A stretch of 64,000 nt of DNA from Chondrosia reniformis (Eukaryota; Porifera; Demospongiae; Chondrillida; Chondrillidae): the NCBI GenBank assembly GCA_947172415.1, contig OX359191.1, positions 2,790,001 through 2,854,000 on the forward strand, in the 5' to 3' direction. A program made the position numbers and the translations under genes. Numbering within the stretch: the first letter of the stretch is position 1; the number at the start of each line of letters is the position of its first letter. The notes beneath the pieces were generated by a model. It was not told the DNA's origin, ran no database searches, and saw only the letters and a program-made list of their open reading frames with translations. Positions 50,699 to 64,000 of this stretch are shown here, one piece after another.

Positions 50699-53600
50699 TT
50701 TACAGCTGGTACATACAACTAGTACATACACCTCTATAGTATATTCAACTAGTACACAGAACTAGTAAGAAGTACATATAACAAGTACATACAACTAGTA
50801 ATTACAACTATTACATTAAACTAGTACATATAACTAGTGCATGCAACCAGTACACACAACTAGTACATACAACTAATACATACAACTAGTACATACAGTT
50901 ACTACACACAACTAGTTATGAGTACATAAATGTAGTACATACAATTAGTACAAACAACAATTTACGAGTACATAAAAACTAATGCATACAACTAATACAT
51001 ACAACTACTATATACAACTAGAATATAAATCTAGTACATACAACTAGGACATACATATAGTAGATACAAATACTAAATATACCTAGTACCAGTACATACA
51101 AATACTACAAACAACTAGTATCTATGACTAGTAAATAAAACTGGTATTAGTACATACAACTAAAAGGCACAACTGTCACATTCAGCTAGTAATGTGTACA
51201 TATAACTAGTAAATACATCTAGTATATACAACTAGTCCATACAACTATTAATTACAAGTAAGACATACACCTACTACATAAAACCAGTACATACACATAT
51301 AACTAGTACATATAAGTAGTACTTACAACTACTAAATACAACTAGTACATACAAGTGGTACATAACTAGTACATACAATTAGTACATATAATTAGTACAT
51401 ACAAGTAGTACAAACAGATAGTACATACAACTTGTACTTACCTAGTACTAATTATAACTAGTACTATAAAGAACCTATAACTATTACATACAGCCAGAAC
51501 ATATATACAACTAGTGCATACAAGTAGTACTTACAACTAGTACATATAACTAATGCATACAACTAGTACATACACATAGTAAGTACATGTAGTACGTACA
51601 ACTACTACACACAACTAGTACATAAAACTAGTACACACAACTAGTACCTACAAATAGTATATACAACTTGTGTCTAGTACATGCAACTAGGACCTACCTA
51701 GTACCTAGTATAACTAGGACTAGAACCTACAACCAGTACATACAACTAGTACATATAACAAGAACATACAGCTAGTATATACACCTAGTACACACAACTA
51801 CTACATATAACTAGTACATACACATATACCTAGTACATATAAATAGTACATACAACTAGTACATACAACTACTACACACAACTAGTACATATAACTAGTA
51901 CACACAATTACTACATTAAACTAGTGCATTCACAGAAAACTAGCACATATAAATAGTATATACAACTAGAACATAAACTAGAACCTACAAGTGGTACATA
52001 AAACTAGTACATACAACTAGAAGCTACTTAGTACATAGTACAACTGATACTAGAACCTACAACTAGTATCTACACCTAGTCATACAACTAGTATCGAGTA
52101 CATACAACTAGTACCAACAACTAGTACATACAAATAGTCCATACAACTAGTACATACAACTAGTACATACAACTAGTACCTACTTAGTACCTATTATAAC
52201 TAGTACTAGAGCATACAACTAGTACTTACTACTAGTACATACAGTTAATACATATAAATAGTGCATACAACAAGTACATACAACAATAACACACAATTAA
52301 TACATACAAATAGTATATACAACTTGTGTCTAGTACATATAACTAAAATCTCCCTAGTACCTAGTATAACTAGTACTAGAACCTATAACTTGTATATACA
52401 ACTAGTACATATAACTACTTTATACAACTAGTATATACATGTAGTACACACAACTACTACATATAACTAGCAAATACACATATACATAGTACATATAAAT
52501 AGTACATACAACTAGTACATACAACTAGTACATATATACAACTAGTACATAAAACTTGAATATACAATTAGTATATAGAACTAGTTCAAACGATTAGTAC
52601 ATACAACTAGTACCTACCTAATACTTTGTTATAACTTGTACTTGAACATACAACTAGTACACACAACCAGTAAATATAACTAGTACACACAATTACTACA
52701 TTAAACTAGTACATATAAATACTATATACAACTACAACATAACTAGAGCATACAATTAGTACATAGAACTAGTACAAACAACTAGTACATACAACTAGTA
52801 CAAACAACTAGTACATATAACTAGTACATACAACTAGTACATACAACTTGTATTGAGTACATAAAACTAGTAAAAACAACTAGTACATACAACTAGTGCG
52901 TACAACTAGAACCAACCTAGTACCTAGTATAAACTAGTACTAGAACTTACAACTAATACTTACAACTAGTATATACAACTAGTCCATATAAATGGTGCAT
53001 ACAACTAGTACATACAACTAGTACATATAACTAGTACAAACAACTAGTATATACGCCTAGTTCACGCAACTACTAAAGATAACTAGTACATACGCATATA
53101 TAGATAGTACATATAAATAGTATATACAACTAGTACATACAACTAGTACGTACACAAATTACACTCATCTTGTATGTAAAACTACTACATACAACTTGTA
53201 TCCAGTAAATATAACTAGGATCTACCTAGTACCTTGTATAACTACTACTAGAACTTACAACTAGAGCATAGAACTAGTACATACAACGAATACATGCAAC
53301 TAGTACCTACAACTAGAAAGTATAACTAGTACATACAGTTATTACACCCAACTAGAACATACAACTAGTACATATAACTCGTACATACAACTAGTACATG
53401 CAACTAGTACAAACAATTAGAACTTACAACTAGTACACACATAATACATACAATTAGTACGTGCAACTAGAACATACACCTAGTTACTAGACAAACAACT
53501 AGTACATACAACTAGTTACTACAAATAGTAAATAGAGTTAGTACATACAATAATTAGACACAACGTGAACATATAACTAGTACATTCACATATAACTAGT

Positions 53601-54704
53601 ATATATAAATAGTACATACACCCAGTACATACAACTAGGACACACAAGTAATATTTACAACTAGTACACACAACCAGTGCATACAACCAGTGCATACAAC
53701 TAGTACATACAACTAGAAACTAGTACATGCAACTAGTACATAGAAAGAGTACATAAAACTCATGCATACAACTAGTACGAACAATAAGACATTAGTACAC
53801 ACAGCTAGCTCATAGAATGTGAACATAAAACTACCACATAAAACTAGTAATTATACAACTAGTACTAACCTAGTACATGCAAGTAATATATACATACAAC
53901 TAGTACATACAATTGGTACATAACTAGTCCATGCAACTAGTACAAACAATTTGTTTATACAACTACTACATGCAACTACTACATACAACTTGTACCTACA
54001 ACTATTATATATAACTAATACTAGTACATAAAACTAGTCCATAAACCTAGTCCATAAAATTTGTACATACAACTAGTACACACAAGTACTAGATATAACT
54101 AGTACATACAACTAGTACATATAACGAGTACATAAACCAAGTATAGACAACTAGGACATATAACTAGTACATAAACTGTTACACACAACTACTACATATA
54201 ACTTGTACCTACAATTATAGATATAACTTGTTCTAGTACATACAACTAGTAAATCAACTAGTACATACAATCAGTAATTACAAATAGAACAAACAGCTAG
54301 TACATACAACTTGTACCCACCTAGTAACCACTATAACTAGCACTAGAACCTATAACTATTCAATACAGCTAGTATATACAACTAGTACATATACTTATTA
54401 CATACACATATAACTAGTACACACAACTACTACATAAAACTAGTCCATACACAGGTAACTAGTACATATAAATAGTATATACAACTAGAACATAAACTAG
54501 AACATACAACTAGTACATTGAACTAGTACATACAACTAGAACCTATCTAGTACCTAGTACAACTAGTACTAGAACCTACAACTAGTACTTACAACTAGTA
54601 AATACAACGAGTATCGAGTACATACAACTAGTACATACAACTAGTACTAACAAGTAGTACATACAACTAGTCCATATAACTAGTACATACAATTAGTACA
54701 TACA
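50699..54704 (+). repeat. 13-bp ACTAG minisatellite, forward; inner part and spacer of inverted duplication
   Basis: Forward units. About 50880-53440 matches the reverse complement of 54705-56920 (for example 52000-52060 with 55770-55830, and 53180-53240 with 54965-55035). About 53440-54704 is the unpaired spacer and instead shows direct similarity to 36700-37500. No genes seen. Confidence 0.93.
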
Positions 54705-57700
54705 GTTGTATGTACTAGTTGTATGTACTGGTACTAGGTATATTTAATATTTGTAGGTACTATATGTATGTACTAGTTGTAAGTTCTAATTGTTTGTACT
54801 AGTTGCATGTACTAGTTGTATGTACGAGTTATATGTACTAGTTGTAAGTTCTAGTTGGGTGTAATAACTGTATGTACTAGTTATACTTTCTAGTTGTAGG
54901 TACTAGTTGCATGTATTAGTTGTATGTACTAGTTCTATGCTCTAGTTGTAAGTTCTAGTAGTAGTTATACAAGGTACTAGGTAGATCCTAGTTATATTTA
55001 CTGGATACAAGTTGTATGTAGTAGTTTTACATACAAGATGAGTGTAATTTGTGTACGTACTAGTTGTATGTACTAGTTGTATATACTATTTATATGCACT
55101 ATGTATATGCGTATGTACTAGTTATCTTTAGTAATTGTGTGAACTAGGCGTATATACTAGTTGTTTGTACTAGTTATATGTACTAGTTGTATGTACTAGT
55201 TGTACGCACTAGTTGTATGTACTAGTTGTTTTTACTAGTTTTATGTACTCAATACAAGTTGTATGTACTAGTTGTATGTACTAGTTGTTTGTACTAGTTC
55301 TATGTACTAATTGTATGTTCTAGTTATGTTGTAGTTGTATATAGTATTTATATGTAATAGTTTAATGTAGTAATTGTGTGTACTAGTTATATTTACTGGT
55401 TGTGTGAACTAGTTGTATGTTCAAGTACAAGTTATAACAAAGTATTAGGTAGGTACTAGTTGTATGTACTAATCGTTTGAACTAGTTCTATATACTAATT
55501 GTATATTCAAGTTTTATGTACTAGTTGTATATATGTACTAGTTGTATGTACTATTTATATGTACTATGTATATGTGTATGTGCAAGTTATATGTAGTAGT
55601 TGTGTGTACTACATGTATAAACTAGTTGTATAAAGTAGTTATATGTACTAGTTGTATGGACTAGTTGTATGTACTAGTTGTATGGACAATTTGTATGTAC
55701 TAGTTGTTTGTACTAGTTGTATGTACTCGATACTAGTTGTATGACTAGGTGTAGATACTAGTTGTAGGTTCTAGTACCAGTTGTACTACGTACTAAGTAG
55801 CTTCTAGTTGTATGTACTAGTTTTATGTACCACTTGTAGGTTCTAGTTTATGTTCTAGTTGTATATACTATTTATATGCGCTAGTTTTCTTTGAATGCAC
55901 TAGCTTAATGTAGTAATTGTGTGTACTAGTTATATGTACTAGTTGTGTGTAGTAGTTGTATGTACTAGTTGTATGTACTATTTATATGTACTAGGTATAT
56001 GTGTATGTACTAGTTATATGTAGTAGTTGTGTGTACTAGGTGTATATACTAGCTGTATGTTCTTGTTATATGTACTAGTTGTATGTACTGGTTGTAGGTT
56101 CTAGTCCTAGTTATACTAGGTACTAGGTAGGTCCTAGTTGCATGTACTAGACACAAGTTGTATGTACTATTTGTAGGTACTAGTTGTGTGTACTAGTTTT
56201 ATGTACTAGTTGTGTGTAGTAGTTGTACGTACTACATGTACTTACTATGTGTATGTACTAGTTGTATGCATTAGTTATATGTACTAGTTGTAAGTACTAC
56301 TTGTATGCACTAGTTGTATATATGTTCTGGCTGTATGTAATAGTTATAGGTTCTTTATAGTACTAGTTATAATTAGTACTAGGTAAGTACAAGTTGTATG
56401 TACTATCTGTTTGTACTACTTGTATGTACTAATTATATGTACTAATTGTATGTACTAGTTATGTACCACTTGTATGTACTAGTTGTATTTAGTAGTTGTA
56501 AGTACTACTTATATGTACTAGTTATATGTGTATGTACTGGTTTTATGTAGTAGGTGTATGTCTTACTTGTAATTAATAGTTGTATGGACTAGTTGTATAT
56601 ACTAGATGTATTTACTAGTTATATGTACACATTACTAGCTGAATGTGACAGTTGTACGTTTTAGTTGTATGGACTAATACTAGTTTTATTTACTAGTCAT
56701 AGATACTAGTTGTTTGTAGTATTTGTATGTACTGGTACTAGGTATATTTAGTATTTGTATCTACTATATGTATGTACTAGTTGTATGTACTAGATTTATG
56801 TTCTAGTTGTATGTAGTAGTTGTATGTATTAGTTGTATGCATTAGTTTATATGTACTCGTAAATTGTTGTTTGTACTAATTGTATGTACTACATTTATGT
56901 ACTCATAAATAGTTGTGTGTAGTAACTGTATGTACTAGTTGTATGTATTAGTTATATGTACTAGTTGTATGCACTAGTTTCTGCTTGTATGTACTTGTTA
57001 TATGAACTAGTTGTAAGTACTAGTTGTACATACTAGTTTTATGTACTCATTCTATGTACTAGTTCTATGTGTAAATTGTATGTACTATTTGTAACTTCTC
57101 CTTTCTATTTGCATGTACTAGTTTTATGCCCTAGTTGTATGTACAAGAACAAGTTATATTTACTTATTTTCGCACTAATCGTATATATTAGTTTTATGTA
57201 CTGGTTACTAGTTGAATGTACTAGTTTTATGTTCTCATTCTATTAACTAGTTCTATATAATATTTGTAGTTCTAGTTGTATGTACTAGTTGTGTGTACTA
57301 GATTTATATACTAGTACTAGTTATGTTTGCTAGTTGTAGGTACTAGTTACATTTCCTTGTTGTAGGTTCTAGTTTTATGTAGTTACTGATTGTACAATTT
57401 AGTTGTATCTACTTGTTGTATGTACTAGTTGTATGTACTAATACTAGTTATATTTACTTGTAATTGGTTCAAGTTTTATGTACCAGTTGTATGTACTAGT
57501 TACTAGTTGTATATAATAGATATATTTTCTAGTTATATGTACTTGTTGTATGTATTAAGTATATGTACTAGTTAATGGACTAGTTGTATGTACTAGGTGA
57601 ATGTACTAGTTGTATGTACTAGTTCTATCTACTAGTTGTGTGTACTTGTTTTATGTATTTGTTGTATGTACTAATACTTGTTATATTTACTAGTCGCAGG

Positions 57701-60700
57701 TATTAGTTGTGTATACTAGTTGTATGTACTACTACTAGTTATATTTTCTAGGTTTAGTTATTAGTTGTATGTATTACTTGTAATTAATAATTGTATATAC
57801 TAGTTTTATATACTAGATGTATTTACTAGTTATATGTACTCGTTAGTAGCTGTATGTGCCAATTGTATGTTCTAGTTGTATGTACTAGTGCTAGTTTTAC
57901 TTACTAGTCAAAGGTACTAGTTGAATGTACCAGTTGTATGTACTGGTACCAGGTATATTTAATATTTGTAGGTACTATATGTATGTACTAGTTGTAAGTA
58001 CTAGATTTATGTTCCAGTTGTAGGTAGTAGTTGTATGTATTAGTTGTATGTAATAGTTTTTATGTACTCGTTACTAGTTGTTGGTACAAATTGTATGTAC
58101 TACATGTATGTACTCAGAAGTAGTTGTATGTACTTACTGTATATACTTGTAATAGTTGTAAGTATTAGTTGTTTGTACTAGTTGCATGCACTAGTCATAT
58201 GTACTAGTTTTATGTAATAGTTGTGTGTACTAGTTGTATGTACTAATTATATGTACTAATTGTATGTAATAGTTGTATGTACTAGTTGTATGTACTAGTT
58301 GCATATAAAAGTTGTATGTACTAGTATTAGGGACTACTTGTATGTACTCCTTACTAGTTGTATGTACTACTTGTAAGGAGTAGTTGCATGTACATACTGG
58401 TTGAATGTACTAGTTGTATAAAGTAGTCATATGTACTAGTTATATGTACTTGTTGTATGTACTAGGTATATATACTAGTCATATATATCTAATAGTTATA
58501 TACTACTTGTATGTACTAGTTGTATGTACTATTTTTATGTACTACCTGTTATAACTGATTGTATGTAATTTACTTGTTGTATGTACCAGTACTAGTTACA
58601 TTTTCACGTTGAAGAGCCTAAATGTACGTGCTAGTTGTCTATCTGAATATACTAGTTGTATGTTCTAGTTATATTTACTAGTTATATGAACTAGTTATTT
58701 TTACTAGGTGTATGGACTAGTAGTATGTACTAGTATATACTAGGTTTATTTACCAGTTGTAGGTACAGGTTATATGTACAAGTTTATGTAATAGTTGTTT
58801 GTACTGATTGTATGTACTAGTTGTATGTACTAGTTGAAAGTACCAAATACGTCGTAGTTGTTTATGAACTTTTTATTGACTAGTTGTATGAACTAGTTGT
58901 ATGAACTAGTTGGAGGTACTATTACTGGTAATATTAAAGAGTTGTAGGTACTATTACTGGTAATATTAAGGAGTTGTAGGTACTACTTGAATGTACTAGT
59001 TATATGCACTAGTTATATTTACTAGTTATATGTACAGGTATATATACTAGCTATATATATATACTAGTTTTGTACTACTTCTATGTAGTATTTGAAATAC
59101 TAGTTATATGTACTAGTTGTATGTTCTATTTGTATGTATTATTTGCATGTACTAGTTATATTTACTAGTTGTAGGTTTCAGTTGTGTGTACTAGTTGTAT
59201 GAACTGATTGTATGTAATTTACTAGTTGTATATACTGGTACAAGTTATATTTACTCTTTGAGTATACTAAATGTACGTACAAGTTATTTGAACTAGTTTT
59301 ATGGACTACTTGAATGTACTAGTTGTATGTAGTAGTTATATTTACTATTTGTATGAACTAGTTTTATGTACTAGTTGTATGGACTAGTTGTATGTACTAG
59401 TACTAGGTTGATTTACTAGTTGTATGTACAAATTGTATGTAGAGATTTAATGTAATAGTTTTATATACTAATTGTATGTTCTAGTTGTATGTACTAGTTG
59501 TATATACTAGTTGTGTTGTATATAGTTGTTTGTGCTAGTTGTATTAACTAGTTGTATGCACTCTTTTTGTACTAGTTGTTTGAAGGATGTACTATCGCCA
59601 AGATTGTATGAACTAGTTGTATTAACTAGTTGTAGGTACTTTGATTGGTTTTATTAACTAGTTTTAGGTACTACTTGTATGCACTAGTTATATGTACTAG
59701 TTGTATGCACTACTTACTAATTATATGTCCTAGTTGTTTGTTCTGGTTGTATGTGCTAGTTGTATGTACCAGTAATATGTACTAGTTGTGTGTACTAGTT
59801 GTAGGTACTAGTGGTAGTTCTAGTTTTATGTACTAGTTGTAGATCCTAGTTGTATATACTAGTTGTAAGTAATAGTTATATGTACTAGTTGAATGAAGTA
59901 GTTGTTTATACTAGTTGTATGTACTCGTTGTGTGTTCTCGTTGCTAGTTTTATATAAAAGTTGAAGGTACTAGTTGTTTTTAGTAGTTATATTTACTAGT
60001 TGTATGAACTAGTAACATGTACTAGTTGAATGGACTAGTTGTATGTACTATTTAAGTAGTAGTTGTTTGTGCTAGTTGTATTAACTAGTTGTATACACTA
60101 TTTTTGAACTAGTTGTATGAACTAATTGTATGAAATAGTTGTATGAAATCGTTGTAGGTACTATTACTGATAATAATATGTTGTAGGTACTACTTGTATG
60201 TACTAGTTGTATGTACTAGTTGTATGTACTAGTTTTGTACTAGTTGTTTGTGCTAGTTGTATGTACTAGTGGTATCAACTAGGGATGTACTAGTTGTATG
60301 AACTAGTTGTATGAACTAGTTACTAGTTGTAAGTTCTAGTTGTAGGACTAGTTTTATGTACTAGTTGTATGTAGTAGATGTATTTACTAGTTGTAAGTAA
60401 TTGTTCTATGTACTAGTTTTATGAAGTAGTTGTATATACTAGTTTAAGGTACAAGTTGTATGTACTCGTAGCTAGTTGTATGTACTGGTTGTATGTACTC
60501 GTAGCTAATTGTATGTACTAGTTGTATGTACTAGTTATATGTACTAGTACTGGTTTTATTTATTAGTTGTAGGTAATAATTGTACGTACTAGTTGTAGGT
60601 ACTAGTTGAATTTTCTAGCTGAATGTAATATTTGTATGTACTAATTTTATGTACTCGTTGTATGTACCAGCTGTATGTACTAGTTATGTACTAATTGTTT

Positions 60701-61936
60701 TTGCTAGTTACTAGTTATAAGTACTAGTTGTTTGTGCTAGTTTTATGTTCTAGTTGAAAGTACTAGTTATATGTACTTTTTATATGTTCTAGTTATATGT
60801 GTATGGACTAGTTTTATGTAGTAGTTGTGTGTACTAGTTATATGTGTATATAATAAGTATATGTACTAGTTGTATGTACTAGGTGTATGTAATAGTTATA
60901 GGTTCTAGTACTAGTTATAGTGGTTACTAGGTGGGTACAAGTATAATGTACTAGCTCTTTGTACTATTTGTATGTACTAACTGTATGTACTAGTTGATTT
61001 TACTAGTTGTATATATGTACTAGTAGAAGTTATATTTACTAGTTGTAGGTACAAGTTGTATGTAATGGTTGTGTGTAATAGTTTAATGTAATAGTTATAT
61101 GTACTAGTTGTATGTACTAGTTTTATGTATATATTACATGTCTGTACTAGCTGTGTACTAGTTGTATATACTAGTTTTATGTGGTAGTTTTATGTTGACG
61201 TTCTATAAACTAGCTGTATGTACTAGTCTCTTGTTGTTCCTACTAGTTGTATGTATGAGTTTTATGTACTCTTTCTATGTACTAGTTGCATGTACTAGTT
61301 GCTAGTTGTATTTACTAGTTGTTTGCACTGGTTGTGTGTACTAGTTGTGTATATTACTTGTATGTCCTAGTTGTGTGTACTAGGTGTATGTATTACTTAT
61401 ATATACTAGTTATATGTGTGTGTACTAGTTGTATGTACTAGTTGTATATACTAGTTGTAGGTTCTAGTTCTAGTTATACTAGGTACTAGGTAGATCCTAG
61501 TTGCATGTACTATATACAAGTTGATGTGCTTTTTGTATGTTCTAGTTACATGTGTATGTAATAAATATATGTACTAGTTGTATGTACGAGTTATGTACCA
61601 CTTGTATGCACCAGATGTATGTACTATTTTTATGTATTTGTTCTATGTACTAGAGGTATGTACTAGTTCTATGTACTAGTTGTATGTCTAGTCATCTGTA
61701 GTAGTTGTGTGTACTAGTTGTATGTACTAATTTTATGTACTAGGTTTTTGTACTAGTTTTATGTACTAGATGTATGGACTAGTATTAGTTATATTTAATA
61801 GTTGTAGGTACAAGTTGTATGTAGTAGTTACATGTACTAGTTATGTACCAATTGTATGTACTAGTTGTATGTATATATAACTTGTATGTACTAGCTGTGC
61901 ACTAGTTGTATATACTAGTTTTATGTGGTAGTTTTA
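54705..61936 (-). repeat. 13-bp minisatellite, reversed arm of large inverted duplication
   Basis: Units read GTTGTATGTACTA throughout. The switch is a perfect local palindrome, agtacataca-gt-tgtatgtact. The block is the reverse complement of 36165-38660 + 43180-44436 + 50880-53440, with the PLE and the 6.26-kb insert missing. No genes seen. Confidence 0.92.
57850..58140 (-). other. Empty PLE insertion site preserved in the inverted arm
   Basis: The reverse complement reads continuously through sequence equal to the left flank of the PLE (38508-38660, ending acttacaactag) and the right flank (from 43180, acatatagtacctac). At the junction the empty site has actagtacatacatatag where the filled site has actag, then the element, then acatatag, so only a few bases differ and no target duplication is visible. 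Confidence 0.8.
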
Positions 61937-62025
61937 ACCATTTTGTAACTTGCCCACAAGGACAAAAAAGGCCAAGGCCTTTATATACGTATGTTATGTC
62001 CCTTGTGTACAAGTTACAAAATGGT
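61937..62025. repeat. 89-bp foldback at left end of the 1.9-kb element
   Basis: Arms accattttgtaacttg...aaggaca and its complement, about 28 bp each with a few mismatches. Between them lie aaaaggccaaggcctttata and a short AT spacer. It could be a small nested MITE or the outer tip of the larger element. Confidence 0.6.
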
Positions 62026-62611
62026 CTCTAACCCTGTTGATTATGCAAATGCATGCAACCAACCGTCGGTGTTCTTAGCTCCCTCACAAGGCAAATCAAA
62101 TCTGCTCTGGTTATTAGCTGAGACCCCTTTAATACTGGAACATTTGTTGATATATAGCATGCGGATGCATCATCTTCAGTCTATACTAAGGTGTGAAAAG
62201 GTAATTGGTAGGCCATTATTCTACCTTGCATTTGGATGATCTGTATCAACTACTACTCTCTATGCAGTAGTTGAGGATTTCAAAGCCTGCAACAGTACTA
62301 GTGTGACTAAAGTCTTGTACTGTTTAAAATACTGATTATCCTAGGGGTCACTTGGATCTCTTTAAATTTGTAACTTGCACTGCATGTGTAGCTAGTACTT
62401 GATTGTAATTTTAATATTGTATAGTCACTTGGCCCTCTTAAATTTGTAACTTGTACAGTGTAGTACTTGATTGTAATTTTAATATTGCCAGTAACTTTCA
62501 CTGTGTAGTGTACTTGAGTGTAATTAGCCTTCACTATACTTAAGACATTCACTATGAGCAAATATCGTTATGAGATTCTACTCTACATATGGAAAACGTA
62601 CACACATGGAT

Positions 62612-62763
62612 AAGAATAAAGCCTTGTTGAACATCAGTAACATATATTACTAATTCTGGACGTTTCAACCCGGAAGTCTTCATCAGAAATAAAGAAATGT
62701 GAATATCAAGTAGGAAATTAGTAAATTCATGTTGCTGATGCTCAACAAGGCTTTATTCTCATA
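62612..62763. repeat. 152-bp hairpin with hammerhead-like core on minus strand
   Basis: The outer arms (agaataaagccttgttgaac at 62614 onward and the near-exact complement ending at 62763) pair over about 34 bp, with an inner pair ttactaatt/aattagtaa. The loop contains, on the minus strand, CTGATGA (62680-62686), GAAAC (62662-62666) and GTC (62659-62661), the order of a minimal hammerhead, but helix I is poor and helix III has no loop. Self-cleavage is uncertain. Confidence 0.5.
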
Positions 62764-63815
62764 ATGATCACAACAAACACTCCTAATTCCTAAACATGGA
62801 CAAGTAAAAAATGTAAGAAGAGAAGACAGAGCTATACAATCGACTAAACGAATTTCTTTTGCATCAATATAGGGACAATTCTGCCTCAATTTTAATGGAA
62901 ACGTACACAAATACGCTTTATCTAACCTTCGCTACAATTCGTTTATTCCGTAGCTCCTTCTGGTAGGACAGCGTCGACTTGTCATAGCCGTTCTCGAAAG
63001 GATGATCTTCTGTAACAATGAGGCGGCGACGTTTTGCAACGTCACATGATAATCCACTAAATGTGTACTGATGGATATACGAAGATGCTGATGACGCACT
63101 AGAGCAACATCACAATATATCACCAGATTGTGCAATTGTAAGCTTGAATTCTTCAATATATCTCGATTATTTTGCAACTTTAATTAAGCAAAACTTCACC
63201 AGACGTTTGACATACACATGTACCATGATATATGTCAGTTTCACAGTGATCTGACCAATTGATAATTGTTATCAATACAACACTTGGTTTCAATATAAAT
63301 TTTCTATAGCTTTTCTATAGTCCTATGACATTTTATATGCAGACTTTGTCCTTCGTTTTCTAACAAACGGAGAACTACATCAAAAATCCATTAATTTAAA
63401 ACGAGTTTTATACCCTAAACGTTATGATACTATGCCCATTCTGTTGTTAGGTCCTTTCTTGGAGCCATATGAATTATTTATATTATATATTTATTTATTT
63501 ATATTATATTATATTATATTAGATTGCCTTAGTATATTGTAACTTGTAATGTATATAGTGCAAGTTACAAATTTATACACGGATGCAAGTGACTCCCAAG
63601 ATAATCACACTGAGGTATATAATATAATACGGATGCAAATGACTCCCAAAATAATCACAATCAGGTATAATAAACGCTACAAGACTTTAGCCACACTGAA
63701 ATTCTCAACTGCTGCATACAGAGTAGTATAGTCTCTACAGATCTTATAAGGTTAAACGCATAGCCTTCCAATTACCTTTTCACAACTTAGTATAGACTGA
63801 AGATGATGCATCTGC

Positions 63816-64000
63816 ATGTACAAGTTATATGTACTAGTTGTATTTATTAGTTGTATGTGCTAGTTGTATGTTCCAGTTGTATGTACTAGTTGTATGTTCT
63901 AATTGTTTGGACTAGTTATATGTACTAGTTGTATGTACTCGATACTAGTTGTGTGTACTAGTTGTGCATACTAGTTATATGTACTAGTTGTACCTATTAG
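63816..64000 (-). repeat. 13-bp minisatellite, reversed
   Basis: Reverse-oriented units (tactagttgtatgtac) resume after the foldback element and run off the window end. Confidence 0.93.

Larger units (their letters stand above)
61937..63815. mobile_element. 1.9-kb element with long inverted repeats
   Basis: Non-satellite block. The sequence at 62157-62480 (gcatgcggatgcatcatctt, then tgtgaaaaggtaattgg, gtgactaaagtcttgta, aaatttgtaacttgcac) recurs in reverse complement at about 63540-63812, giving imperfect inverted arms of about 275-320 bp. The left end has an extra 220 bp that begins with its own inverted repeat (61937-61964 with 61998-62025, core ttttgtaacttg). No transposase recognised; two minus-strand frames at 62683-63177 have no identifiable domain. 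Probably a non-autonomous foldback element carrying nested pieces. Confidence 0.65.

Noticed and set aside
62683-63177. Two minus-strand ORFs (75 and 81 residues) as genes of the foldback element
   Set aside because: Adjacent, with no recognisable domain or splice linkage, and one overlaps the hairpin; unsupported as coding.
1-64000. Telomeric, rDNA or ordinary tRNA genes
   Set aside because: No TTAGGG-type runs, rRNA signatures or complete cloverleafs were seen by eye; a formal covariance scan was not possible.

Overview
The window is AT-rich animal (invertebrate-type) nuclear DNA dominated by repeats. The metazoan call rests on a Penelope-like element (PLE), an R2-superclade non-LTR retrotransposon and genes with very short introns (about 50-120 bp). 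Compact introns would suit a sponge or another basal invertebrate, but the phylum is inference.

Layout: (1) About 44 kb is one degenerate 13-bp minisatellite (unit AACTAGTACATAC) at 1-22118, 22961-23414, 35880-38660, 43180-44436, 50699-61936 and 63816-64000. It reads forward, except for reversed blocks at 16906-19098 and from 54705 onward. (2) A second satellite with a 252-bp monomer fills 23415-28433 and 31522-35879. It carries a tRNA-like module and a TATA box on the minus strand, and is split by an intact non-LTR retrotransposon (28434-31521, 999-codon ORF). (3) PLE copies: a 5'-truncated copy at 6501-7494, two 89-bp tail fragments at 12712 and 15572, and a tandem partial-plus-full copy at 38661-43179. 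The three long copies each carry a TATA promoter and a type I hammerhead ribozyme. (4) A 6.26-kb insert with TA flanks and short imperfect terminal inverted repeats (44439-50696) holds a multi-exon DDE-transposase-like gene, a PGAM5-like histidine phosphatase gene and a minus-strand chromo/Tudor-like gene. The first two have in-frame stops. (5) A 271-bp TA-flanked MITE lies at 22121-22391, and a 1.9-kb element with long inverted repeats at 61937-63815.

Large-scale structure: the 13-bp satellite at about 36165-53440 is duplicated in inverted orientation at about 54705-61936. The PLE and the 6.26-kb insert are present only in the forward arm. The reverse arm therefore preserves the empty PLE site near 57985, which gives the insertion junction, and also lacks the 6.26-kb insert near 56950. 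No ordinary single-copy host gene is evident; the PGAM5-like gene is the nearest candidate and looks broken.
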